Of a stretch of DNA of 64,000 nucleotides, positions 9,133-15,822 are shown one piece after another. Both the position numbers and the translations under genes were made by a program. The DNA comes from an uncultured Desulfobacter sp. (lineage in GTDB: Bacteria > Desulfobacterota > Desulfobacteria > Desulfobacterales > Desulfobacteraceae). Every line of letters begins with the position of its first letter. Position 1 is the stretch's first letter. The stretch is taken from positions 2,852,001 to 2,916,000 of the forward strand of contig NZ_OY762929.1 in the NCBI RefSeq assembly GCF_963666675.1, written 5' to 3'. The notes beneath the pieces were generated by a model that worked only from the letters and a program-made list of their open reading frames with translations, was not told where the DNA came from and searched no databases.

Positions 9133-9321
9133 CTATGTGTTCTCCATCTCCCTGGCTACTGGATTCGAACTTTCCGCTTTCATTTTTTGAGTTAAATTCG
9201 GAAGCGGGTTGGTTTTCTTTCTATGCTTTGGCGTAACAATAAAAGGCGGACTTATGGCAGGTTTCATAATCAGCCAGACCGGCACGGCAATTGGTCGTAC
9301 TTTTTTAGAATGTTCTTCCAT
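9133..9321 (-). CDS. Small hypothetical protein
   Basis: A 62-residue frame starting at ATG 9321, chosen over an earlier in-frame ATG because GGAGGT lies 11 bases upstream. It is rich in Pro and Lys (RPIAVPVWLIMKPAISPPF, then TPKHRKKTNPLPNL). I recognise no family. The good ribosome site is the main support; it could be a non-coding stretch. The roughly 170 bases between it and the release-factor-like gene show nothing clear apart from short inverted repeats built on GATCCCCA. Confidence 0.3.
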   Translation of the reverse strand: MEEHSKKVRPIAVPVWLIMKPAISPPFIVTPKHRKKTNPLPNLTQKMKAESSNPVAREMENT

Positions 9322-9347
9322 TTTAGAATAACCTCCACATTTAATCT

Positions 9348-9396
9348 CAAGTTTCGGGCCAGACATAACCTATTCAAGTTTCGGACCAAACATAAC
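9348..9396. repeat. Two-copy tandem repeat, 27-bp period
   Basis: Two 22-base units (CAAGTTTCGGGCCAGACATA and a near copy with two changes) start at 9348 and 9375. They lie just before the scrap region of transposase remains. Their function is unknown. Confidence 0.6.
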
Positions 9397-9478
9397 AAAT
9401 TTTGATTTTTCGTCTTAGTCTGTTAAATCATCAGAGAATAATTACATCAATGGATCATGGCCGGAGAAGAAAACCATC

Positions 9479-9528
9479 ATAGAAACAGATCGCATATGGC
9501 CACATGATCATATACGATCTGTTTCTAT
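9479..9528. repeat. 50-bp near-perfect palindrome
   Basis: Arms 9479-9498 and 9509-9528 are 20 bp long with one mismatch (AGAAACAGATCG core) around a 10-base loop. There is no run of T after the stem, so it is a poor terminator. It lies in otherwise empty DNA (9406-9688) between a small ORF and the transposase remains. It could be an insertion-sequence end, an operator or a cruciform. Confidence 0.6.
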
Positions 9529-10054
9529 CATCTACATTTCAGGTTTTGGCCAGGGCTTGGGCCTCGGTTTGGAGCCGGCTTTGATGCTCCCGGAAGTTTC
9601 CGTATGCGAGCAGCGGCGAAACACCCAGTGACCTTCCTTATTTGGTTTCCTATTAATCAAAGATTAACAATGGTGTATTTTTCAGGCCATGCAACACTTT
9701 CTGGGTCGTTCCTGTCCTTCACAAGTATTCGTACTTTCTGAAATCATTGACAAATTTGTATACGCCTGCCAAGTTGGAGTCATGATGAAAATGCTTGGAA
9801 ATTTTGTTTTATTCATATGGCTGAAGTTCAAAGTCACTTCGAATCTCGCTGCCGAAAACCTTGCGCTTCGCCACCAATTGGCCGTAATGAAAAGGACGAA
9901 CAAGCGGCCGAAAATTCGAATGGTGGATCGGCTCTTCTGGGGTTTGCTTTCCCGAATTTGGACTCCTTGGCGTCCCGATGTGTCAGGATAGTTGTCGTGT
10001 CGAACGAAAAGCCAATAAGACAATTTGAACAGGGCGTGGAATGGATATGAAAAC

Positions 10055-10549
10055 GTGGAGTATACACAAGAATTCAAAACGGCAATGATTCAGAAAATTC
10101 TTTTAAACCCAGGCACGCCGATGGTAAACTTTTCAAAAGAGGCTAACGTTCCAAATTCAACGGTAGCAACCTGGCTAAGAAATTACAAAAAAAGGAATGG
10201 GAGTACAGTGGGCTCGAAGAAGAAAACCTGGTCAGCCGAGAGGAAATTTCAGGCAGTATTGGAAACTGCGTCGTTAAGTGAAGCAGAAAAAAATGAATAT
10301 TGCCGGAAACATGGAATATACCCGGAACAGTTAGAAGAGTGGAAGAAAGACTGTATATCCGGATGTAGAAAGAGCCCCGATCAAAATTTTGTCAAGAAAA
10401 CCAAGCAAAAAGAGCAAGAATTGCAACGCAAGACTAAAGCCCTTGAAAAAGAATTAACCCGTAAGGAGAAAGCGTTAGCAGAAGCTGCCGCCCTGCTTGT
10501 GTTAAAAAAAAAAGTCCAGGACATCTGGGGGGACAAAGGGGAAGAATGA
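10055..10549 (+). CDS. IS-A OrfA, helix-turn-helix transposase subunit
   Basis: About 164 residues from GTG 10055. That start aligns with the ATG of OrfA in IS-B; the upstream ATG at 10025 gives a poor N-terminus. The N-terminal helix-turn-helix (FSKEANVPNSTVATWLRNYK) would bind the element ends. A second charged region and a C-terminal coiled coil (LQRKTKALEKELTRKEKALA) end in LLVLKKKVQDIWGDKGEE. The IS-B OrfA ends almost identically (LLVLKKKAQAIWGEPEED). The stop overlaps the OrfB start, so translation is probably coupled rather than frameshifted. Confidence 0.8.
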   Translation: MEYTQEFKTAMIQKILLNPGTPMVNFSKEANVPNSTVATWLRNYKKRNGSTVGSKKKTWSAERKFQAVLETASLSEAEKNEYCRKHGIYPEQLEEWKKDCISGCRKSPDQNFVKKTKQKEQELQRKTKALEKELTRKEKALAEAAALLVLKKKVQDIWGDKGEE

Positions 10550-11592
10550 TTCCTACTGAAGACAAAATGCAGATATTGTCTTTGGTGGAAGAAGCTTGTA
10601 AATCCGGTGCTCGCCAATGTAAGGCTTGTGAAATAATAGGAATTTCAGAAAGGACCTTACAGCGGTGGCAGAAAAAAACGACTGCTGAAATAGAAGATAA
10701 GCGCCCCCATGCAGAAAGAAATCCTGCAAACAAATTGTCTGAAGAAGAAAAACATATGATTATAGATATTTGTAATAGTCAGGAGTATGGAAGCTTACCG
10801 CCAAGCCAGATTGTTCCCATGCTTTGTGATCAGGGGATCTATGTCGCATCCGAAGCAAGCTTCTATAGGACACTGAGAGAGAACGGTCTTCAGAACCATA
10901 GAGGTAAAACCCGGTATAAAACAAATAAAAAACCGACGGGTTTTACAGCAACAGGGCCTAATCAGGTCTGGACATGGGATATAACCTACCTTCCAGCGGC
11001 GCTAAAGGGTTCGTTTTATTACCTTTATATGATAACGGATATTTACAGTCGTAAGATAGTAGCTTGGGAAGTCCATGACAGGCAAAGTGATGAGCTGGCC
11101 TCCGAGCTTGTAAAAAGGGGGTATCTGTCAGAGGGTGTAAATGGCAATGAAATAGTGCTTCATTCAGATAATGGCTCCCCGATGAAAGGTGCGACCATGC
11201 TGTGCACTCTTCAGCAACTTGGAGTTGTCCCCTCATTCAGTCGGCCGTCGGTAAGTAACGATAATCCTTATTCAGAAGCATTGTTCAAAACCCTGAAATA
11301 TGCCCCTTCATACCCTTCCGGCCCTTTTGAGAGCTTGGAGGCCTGTAGAGAATGGGTACTGAATTTTGTTCGCTGGTACAATAATGTCCACCGTCACAGT
11401 GGTATAAAATTTGTTACCCCAAATGAAAGGCATACAGGGGCAGATAGGACGATTTTAGAGGCCCGTCAAAAGGTATATCTGGAAGCAAAGGCAAAAAAAC
11501 CAGAACGTTGGAGCCGTGGAATCAGAGATTGGACTGTGGTAACAGAAGTCTCTCTTAATCCTGAAAAAAACGATAACCGTCCAGCAGCTTAA
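10546..11592 (+). CDS. IS-A OrfB, DDE transposase
   Basis: 348 residues. An N-terminal helix-turn-helix (CEIIGISERTLQRWQKK) precedes an rve catalytic domain. The first acidic residue is in WTWDITYLPAALKGSFYYLY, the second in LHSDNGSPMKGATML, and the Glu in SRPSVSNDNPYSEALFKTLK. The C-terminus has WYNNVHRHSGIKFVTPNERH. The frame is intact, so the element may still be active or mobilisable. It is clearly homologous to the OrfB of IS-B over its full length but diverged, so the two are not recent copies of each other. Confidence 0.9.
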   Translation: MIPTEDKMQILSLVEEACKSGARQCKACEIIGISERTLQRWQKKTTAEIEDKRPHAERNPANKLSEEEKHMIIDICNSQEYGSLPPSQIVPMLCDQGIYVASEASFYRTLRENGLQNHRGKTRYKTNKKPTGFTATGPNQVWTWDITYLPAALKGSFYYLYMITDIYSRKIVAWEVHDRQSDELASELVKRGYLSEGVNGNEIVLHSDNGSPMKGATMLCTLQQLGVVPSFSRPSVSNDNPYSEALFKTLKYAPSYPSGPFESLEACREWVLNFVRWYNNVHRHSGIKFVTPNERHTGADRTILEARQKVYLEAKAKKPERWSRGIRDWTVVTEVSLNPEKNDNRPAA

Positions 11593-11620
11593 TATAAAGG
11601 TTACCCCCAGACATAATTAT

Positions 11621-11766
11621 GTTTTTCCCTTATCCCCAAAAAAAATCCTGCGGGAATGGAAGGATAAGTCAAGAAAAAAATGGGAGGGACCCTCTGGGAG
11701 GAACCGATTTTTTTCTTGACTTATCCTGGAATGGAGCTACAAATTTTTTGGGGTAAGGGTAAAAAC
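11621..11766. repeat. 146-bp long imperfect palindrome in IS-A 3' region
   Basis: Nested arms: an outer pair 11621-11646 / 11741-11766 (GTTTTTCCCTTATCCCCAAA against its near complement) and an inner perfect 21-bp pair 11661-11681 / 11707-11727 (AGGATAAGTCAAG plus an A run). It lies between the OrfB stop and the right end of IS-A. It could act as a bidirectional terminator shielding the element, or be a small palindromic element inside it. Confidence 0.8.
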
Positions 11767-12403
11767 AACAGTGAAAATTTATACCTAAAAATTTCACAAA
11801 AAATGCGCTTGAGGCGACAACTTTCTTGACAAACACCGGCGTAAATCTCTCATCATTGTAAAGCCGGATACTGTTGTCTACTGGCATCGCAAGGGTTTCA
11901 AACTTTTCTGGAAATTCAAATCCAAAGGCCCGGGAAGGCCTCAAGTCAGTCGTGAAATCCGTGATCTGATCAGGAGGATGGCTGCAGCCAATCCAAACTG
12001 GGGTGCGCCCAGGATTCATGGGGAATTGCTCAGCCTGGGGTTCGAGATTTCCGAACGAACCGTATAGAACCTGATGCCCCGACATCCGCCGAATTCAAAG
12101 CCGTCTCAAACCTGGCGGACTTTCTTGAAAAATCATAAAAACATTCTTTGCGCGTATTTCCAATATTATCATAACGACAGAACACATTTGAGCCTTGGAA
12201 AAAATATGCCCAACGGTCGGCCGATCCAACCCAGACCTGTCGGCAAATGCAAGATAATTGATTTGCCGCGTATTGGTGGATTACATCATCGATACGAGTG
12301 GAAGAAAGCGGCCTGAAAACTCAAATCGTTCTGATATCAAAAACATCGAACGGTCTTTGCTGATCTGTGCTCAGAATCGACCTCAATTAAAAATTTCACA
12401 TTG

Positions 12404-12513
12404 AATCCGTCTTTTCAAATAAACTAGACAGTGGATATTTCATTCAATCGCTGCACAGAGGAGAATATTTTTTCGACAAATTTACCACGGATTAATTTTT
12501 GCGAAGGACAGGT
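12404..12513. repeat. 110-bp direct repeat, copy 1
   Basis: It matches 13666-13775 base for base except for about two changes near position 12426. The two copies bracket a truncated integrase and the ParDE module. The right border of this copy is exactly where the integrase reading frame loses its family resemblance, so it marks a recombination joint. The stretch 12317-12403 before it shows no gene. Confidence 0.85.
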
Positions 12514-12631
12514 CTCTCGGGTGGCCGGAAAGAAGCTGGATGATCGCTTTAATATCTTTTTCTCCTCTGATCGGCTCCACCTCAATTCTGGAACCTTTTT
12601 TCGGATGATTGAAATTTTGACCTTTTTCCAT
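12482..12631 (-). pseudogene. Truncated phage-type integrase, N-terminus only
   Basis: A 49-residue frame from ATG 12631. KGQNFNHPKKGSRIEVEPIR, then EKDIKAIIQLLSGHPRDL match, from memory, the start of short site-specific tyrosine integrases. After HPRDL the frame runs into the 110-bp repeat and stops. The catalytic R-H-R-Y domain is absent. GGGGGAT precedes the ATG. It probably marks the end of a lost integrative element. Confidence 0.6.
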
Positions 12632-12652
12632 AACATCCCCCTACCCTATTAT

Positions 12653-12695
12653 AAATCTTAAGTTAGTTGTATTATATACATATAACTTAAGATTT
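12653..12695. promoter_or_regulatory. 13-bp perfect inverted repeat upstream of integrase relic
   Basis: Arms AAATCTTAAGTTA (12653-12665) and TAACTTAAGATTT (12683-12695) surround an AT-rich 17-base centre (TATTATATACATA). It lies 20-60 bp upstream of the integrase relic and 200 bp upstream of parD, and is the likely operator or promoter region of one of them. Which gene it serves is not decided by the sequence. Confidence 0.45.
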
Positions 12696-12772
12696 AAAAA
12701 TCAAAGAAGATGAATTTTTTTAACAAAGATAGCTAAAACCTCTATGGAATAAGGCTTTTCACTGTTTTGTCG

Positions 12773-12802
12773 AATCTTAACTTTTGACCAAAAATTAAGA
12801 TT
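12773..12802. repeat. Interspersed palindromic repeat, copy 1
   Basis: AATCTTAACTTTT / AAAAATTAAGATT arms (12 of 13 pairs) around GACC. A close relative lies at 55257-55290, 42 kb away, with the same outer bases (AATCT.AACTTT ... AAGATTGG). This suggests a dispersed palindromic repeat family of this genome. Confidence 0.55.
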
Positions 12803-12901
12803 GGGATAGAGGTGAAGTTGATTAAAGGAAATAAAAACTGTATCTCCTATGAAAGAATGTGTATTATATATTGGTACAGAAAGTTTTTTGGAGGTCATGC
12901 A

Positions 12902-13138
12902 ATGCGAAGAAATACCAGTGTCACTTTAGGCGATCATTTTTTAGATTTTATCAAATCGAAAATTTCACAAGGCCGATTTGACAACACAAGCGAAGCGGTT
13001 CGTGCGGGCTTGCGGCTTCTTGAAGTTGAAGAAACCAAGCTCGAAGCGTTACGCGCAAGACTGGCTGAAGGTGAAGCGCAGCTTGACAAAGGACAAGGTG
13101 TTGACGGCCAATCCTTTATGGATGAATTGATCGGCTGA
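12902..13138 (+). CDS. parD: ParD-type antitoxin
   Basis: 78 residues. The N-terminal ribbon-helix-helix (NTSVTLGDHFLDFIKSKISQ, then GRFDNTSEAVRAGLRLLEVEE) is the CopG/ParD signature. The C-terminal acidic tail would bind and neutralise the toxin. I chose ATG 12902 because GGAGG lies seven bases upstream; the longer frame from 12812 reads through low-complexity upstream DNA. The next gene starts one base after this stop, typical of an antitoxin-toxin pair that represses its own promoter. The inverted repeats at 12653 and 12773 lie upstream. Confidence 0.92.
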   Translation: MRRNTSVTLGDHFLDFIKSKISQGRFDNTSEAVRAGLRLLEVEETKLEALRARLAEGEAQLDKGQGVDGQSFMDELIG

Positions 13139-13139
13139 T

Positions 13140-13436
13140 ATGATCCAATATATTCTTTCTCCCAATGCGCAAAAGAGTTTGCGTGACATCAAAGCCTATT
13201 CACTTGAAGAATTTGGTAAAGAACAGACCATTATTTACTTAAAGCTTATTGAAAAAAAGCTGCAAATGATAGCAGAACGCCCCGATATAGGTCGGAAACG
13301 TGAAGAAATTAAAAAAGGCTATTTAAGTTTTTTAGCGGGATCACATGTTATTTTTTACCGCAAAGCTAAAAATCACGTCGATATTATAGACATACTTCAT
13401 CAAAGCATGGAGCCTTGCCGACATTTGAAGGCGTAA
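13140..13436 (+). CDS. parE: ParE/RelE-family toxin
   Basis: 98 residues, of the length expected for ParE. The pattern ILSPNAQKSLRDIKAYSLEE, then RPDIGRKREEIKKGYLSFLAGSHVIFYRK and the end IIDILHQSMEP is characteristic of the ParE/RelE fold (ParE members poison gyrase). The frame is intact. It begins one base after parD and is surely co-transcribed. The module is enclosed by 110-bp direct repeats next to an integrase relic, so it was probably acquired, and it could stabilise the region. The 13437-13665 stretch downstream shows no supported gene. Confidence 0.92.
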   Translation: MIQYILSPNAQKSLRDIKAYSLEEFGKEQTIIYLKLIEKKLQMIAERPDIGRKREEIKKGYLSFLAGSHVIFYRKAKNHVDIIDILHQSMEPCRHLKA

Positions 13437-13665
13437 AAACCAAGCCTTGCTTTTGTTACATCAGTAAACCGCTTATGGATTTTGCAGCCACCTGTGTCAG
13501 GTTTTTTATATCCCGAAGAGTCGGCTATATTCCCGGCTGAACTGAAAAGGACTTTCATACCCGACCTGAAACGATGCAGTTGCTGCATCCAGGCGTTCTG
13601 TCAGCATCAACAGTCTGGAACTCATGCAACCGCATCCATTTGTCCAGAATTACCCTACCAGGTCA

Positions 13666-13775
13666 AATCCGTCTTTTCAAATAAACTGGAAAGTGGATAT
13701 TTCATTCAATCGCTGCACAGAGGAGAATATTTTTTCGACAAATTTACCACGGATTAATTTTTGCGAAGGACAGGT
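13666..13775. repeat. 110-bp direct repeat, copy 2
   Basis: Second copy of 12404-12513, same orientation. It contains short open frames on both strands (plus: YFIQSLHRGEYFFDKFTTD; minus: QKLIRGKFVEKIFSSVQRL), which may be relics of a coding gene. Recombination between the copies would delete parDE as a 1.26-kb circle. Confidence 0.85.
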
Positions 13776-13867
13776 TAAATTAACGCCCACAAAAAAATGA
13801 TGTTCGTAAATCGAACACTTGACTTGCTTTCTCATGGAAGACAACCTCAACAAGTTTTTTAAATTTA

Positions 13868-13890
13868 GGAGACACGGGAGTTGAACCCAC
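13868..13890 (-). other. tRNA/tmRNA-like 3' end fragment (possible att scar)
   Basis: On the minus strand GTGGGTTCAACTCCCGT followed by GTCTCCT looks like a T-arm plus the 3' side of an acceptor stem, as in the end of a tRNA or tmRNA. No matching 5' half or CCA is found nearby. Phage-type integrases often use such sequences as attachment sites, and a truncated integrase lies 1.2 kb away. This is inference from shape alone. Confidence 0.3.
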
Positions 13891-13992
13891 CACCGCCCTT
13901 TATTCATAAGGGTTTCCGAGGTGAGTGGCCAACATCTGGCATACAATATTAATAAAAATGGCAACCCCGGTTCAAGTTAATGTCCGCCTAAT

Positions 13993-15771
13993 TTAATCCA
14001 GGGTCATCAGGAATGTCCGAAGATTTGTTTTTTTATTCTTCAAGCCTGTTTTTTTCCGGATATTCTCCCGGTGGCGGGCTATGGTATGAACGGAGCAGTT
14101 CAACAAAGATGCTATTTCTTTATTGATTTTTCCGGCTTTAATAAGATTGGCAACATGAATTTCCGTGGGGGTCAAATTTATCATCTGGTCAGACAATTTT
14201 TTTGAAAATGGCGATATCAGGTTTTTCAACTCTGCTTCCAGGATATATAGCATTTCCCTGTCGTGTTCCCGCGAAAGACTTTTTTTCAGGTTATCAAGAA
14301 TAGGGGAAATTAATAACCTATTATTGGTAAAAATCCTGTCTTCCATCTCCCCTTTATCGTCCTGTCTTTTTTGCAACAGAACCTTCAGGGCCGCATTCAT
14401 ATCTTCCAGTTCCGCAGTCCTTACCTTCACTTTTTTTTCAAGATTTTTTTCTATCTGTTTTTGTTTTTCTTCGAACCGCTTTCGCTCCGTAATGTCCGTT
14501 GCAATACAGAGATGCACAATCGTGCCGTCTGTCCATGGGATAGCCGAATCATTCTTTTCCTGCCATGTGTTTTGTTCTTTGTTGTAAACCTCCGATATAA
14601 AGGGTGCCAGAGGCTTCCCAACTGAGTCTGTCAATTTTTCCTTTTTGCAGTAGTCGCAGGGGCCGTTCTGATTTTCATGAAACGATTTCCAGCAGATCTC
14701 GCCGGTCAGGTCTTTCGGATAATGCTGTTTCAGGTATTTGTTCATAAAAAGGATCTCATTTGAATCTATATCCGTAATGTAGATGGACAATCCAATATTG
14801 TTAAGGACGGTCTCCAATTGAAGCTTGTTCCTTTCCAATAAGGTGCGGCCCTGTTTGAGATCGGTGCTGTCACGTGCGTTGACAACAAACCCCTTGATCT
14901 TTTTGTCTTTCCCTGTGTACGGTGAGTACTCAACATCGAGGTACCGGCGTCCCATGGCGGGGGATTCAAACCATTCGCTGTAGCGGACATTGTGTCCGTT
15001 CATACATTTTTCGGCATTGGGTTTGATCGTTTCAATGAAAAACGCTTCGTTGAAAATGTCAGATATCGAATGCCCGATGACCTCACCTCTGGTTTTATCA
15101 TGAAAATTCAAATAGGTTTCATTAACGGCAAGATATCTGAACTGGGTGTCAATCAGGGCCATCAGGTCAAAGGAACTATACACGATGCTTTTAAACTGCC
15201 GGAGTTTCTCTTCTGCCTGCCTGCGCTCGCAAATATCTGTGGCCACGGTCCGGACCTGAATCGATCCCTTTTCTTCATCCTTAATAAGCGTGCTTTCCAA
15301 CTGTACATCAAATATACTGCCCTCTGTATTTTTCATGTGCAGCTCGCAGAGGTGTCTTTTTCTGGACCCTGCCAGTTCGTTTAAGTGCCGGTAAAAAATA
15401 TCCTGATCCTCAAAAACAATATGGTCTGACAGCGGCCTTTCCAGCAGGAGACTTCTTTCTGTCGACAGCATCTCGGCAACCGTTAAATTTGCATTTAAAA
15501 CCACGCCCTTTAAACTCAGGGACAGATACCCCACAGGTGAAAAATCATAAAGCCGTGTATATTTCACCTGGGTCTCCATCAGGTCCTGCTGGGAACGTTT
15601 CAGTTCTTCATTCTGCAGTTCCAGTTCGATCTGATAGGTTTGGAGTTCGTGGATGAGTTTTATGGGATCTTCATCAACCACCGGAGAGGTAAACGCCTTG
15701 CCTCTGATTAATTCTTCAGCTTGTCTGCGCAGTTGATTGAACTTGCCCTGGACTTTTTTGTTCTCTTTCAT
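13993..15771 (-). CDS. Multi-PAS sensor with C-terminal LuxR-type DNA-binding domain
   Basis: 592 residues, no membrane helix. Three PAS-like units follow an N-terminal coiled region: about 75-190 (YDFSPVGYLSLSLKGVVLNA), 195-315 (FDLMALIDTQFRYLAVNETY) and 320-430 (GLSIYITDIDSNEILFMNKY). A coiled coil and a C-terminal LuxR helix-turn-helix come next (LTPTEIHVANLIKAGKINKE, then HTIARHRENIRKKTGL). It therefore looks like a one-component transcription regulator. ATG 15771 is favoured over GTG 15777 by spacing from GAAGG. Its first ~190 residues closely match those of the histidine kinase at 21749, so the same input module is joined to a different output. The target genes are unknown. Confidence 0.9.
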   Translation of the reverse strand: MKENKKVQGKFNQLRRQAEELIRGKAFTSPVVDEDPIKLIHELQTYQIELELQNEELKRSQQDLMETQVKYTRLYDFSPVGYLSLSLKGVVLNANLTVAEMLSTERSLLLERPLSDHIVFEDQDIFYRHLNELAGSRKRHLCELHMKNTEGSIFDVQLESTLIKDEEKGSIQVRTVATDICERRQAEEKLRQFKSIVYSSFDLMALIDTQFRYLAVNETYLNFHDKTRGEVIGHSISDIFNEAFFIETIKPNAEKCMNGHNVRYSEWFESPAMGRRYLDVEYSPYTGKDKKIKGFVVNARDSTDLKQGRTLLERNKLQLETVLNNIGLSIYITDIDSNEILFMNKYLKQHYPKDLTGEICWKSFHENQNGPCDYCKKEKLTDSVGKPLAPFISEVYNKEQNTWQEKNDSAIPWTDGTIVHLCIATDITERKRFEEKQKQIEKNLEKKVKVRTAELEDMNAALKVLLQKRQDDKGEMEDRIFTNNRLLISPILDNLKKSLSREHDREMLYILEAELKNLISPFSKKLSDQMINLTPTEIHVANLIKAGKINKEIASLLNCSVHTIARHRENIRKKTGLKNKKTNLRTFLMTLD

Positions 15772-15822
15772 ATGCACACCTTCACGTTTTAATGGGCGCC
15801 TTTAATCTTTTCGCAGGATGGG

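Larger units (their letters stand above)
9981..11831 (+). mobile_element. IS-A: complete IS3-like insertion sequence, 1851 bp
   Basis: Terminal inverted repeats are TGTCAGGATAGTTGTCG at 9981-9997 and its imperfect complement CGACAACTTTCTTGACA at 11815-11831 (15 of 17 match). Inside are OrfA and OrfB with a 4-bp ATGA overlap, followed by a large palindrome. The element interrupts the transposase relic after its codons for WTPWR. No target-site duplication is apparent. IS-B at 33322-35056 has the same ends and organisation, which confirms the boundaries. Confidence 0.82.
9782..12316 (+). pseudogene. Integrase-core transposase relic split by IS-A
   Basis: Three collinear pieces belong to one rve/integrase-type transposase. 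Piece 1 (9782-9980) has NLALRHQLAVMKRTNKRPK and DRLFWGLLSRIWTPWR. Piece 2 (11832-12067) has VKPDTVVYWHRKGFKLFWKF and WGAPRIHGELLSLGFEISER. Piece 3 (12074-12316) has TWRTFLKNH, then YYHNDRTHLSLGKNMPNGRP and the usual end LPRIGGLHHRYEWKKAA. The gene is dead for three visible reasons: insertion of IS-A at about 9980, an in-frame TAG at 12065-12067, and loss of most of the DDE core between FLKNHKNI and YFQYYHN. The insertion order is clear, because IS-A sits within this older element. Confidence 0.85.

Noticed and set aside
9223..9405. Plus-strand 60-residue frame over the small Pro/Lys-rich ORF
   Set aside because: No ribosome site and composition typical of a shadow frame; the opposite frame has GGAGGT before its start.
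9976..11836. Target-site duplication around IS-A
   Set aside because: Bases beside the two ends (…GATG and AACACC…) do not match in any 3-5 base frame.
13482..13757. Plus-strand frame downstream of parE
   Set aside because: It runs from a non-conserved stretch into the 110-bp repeat, with no start signal or family resemblance.
12404..13775. The 110-bp repeats as integron attC sites around a toxin-antitoxin cassette
   Set aside because: Only one copy is followed by a GTTRRRY-like core, the other lacks it, and no paired inverse core or attC fold is visible.
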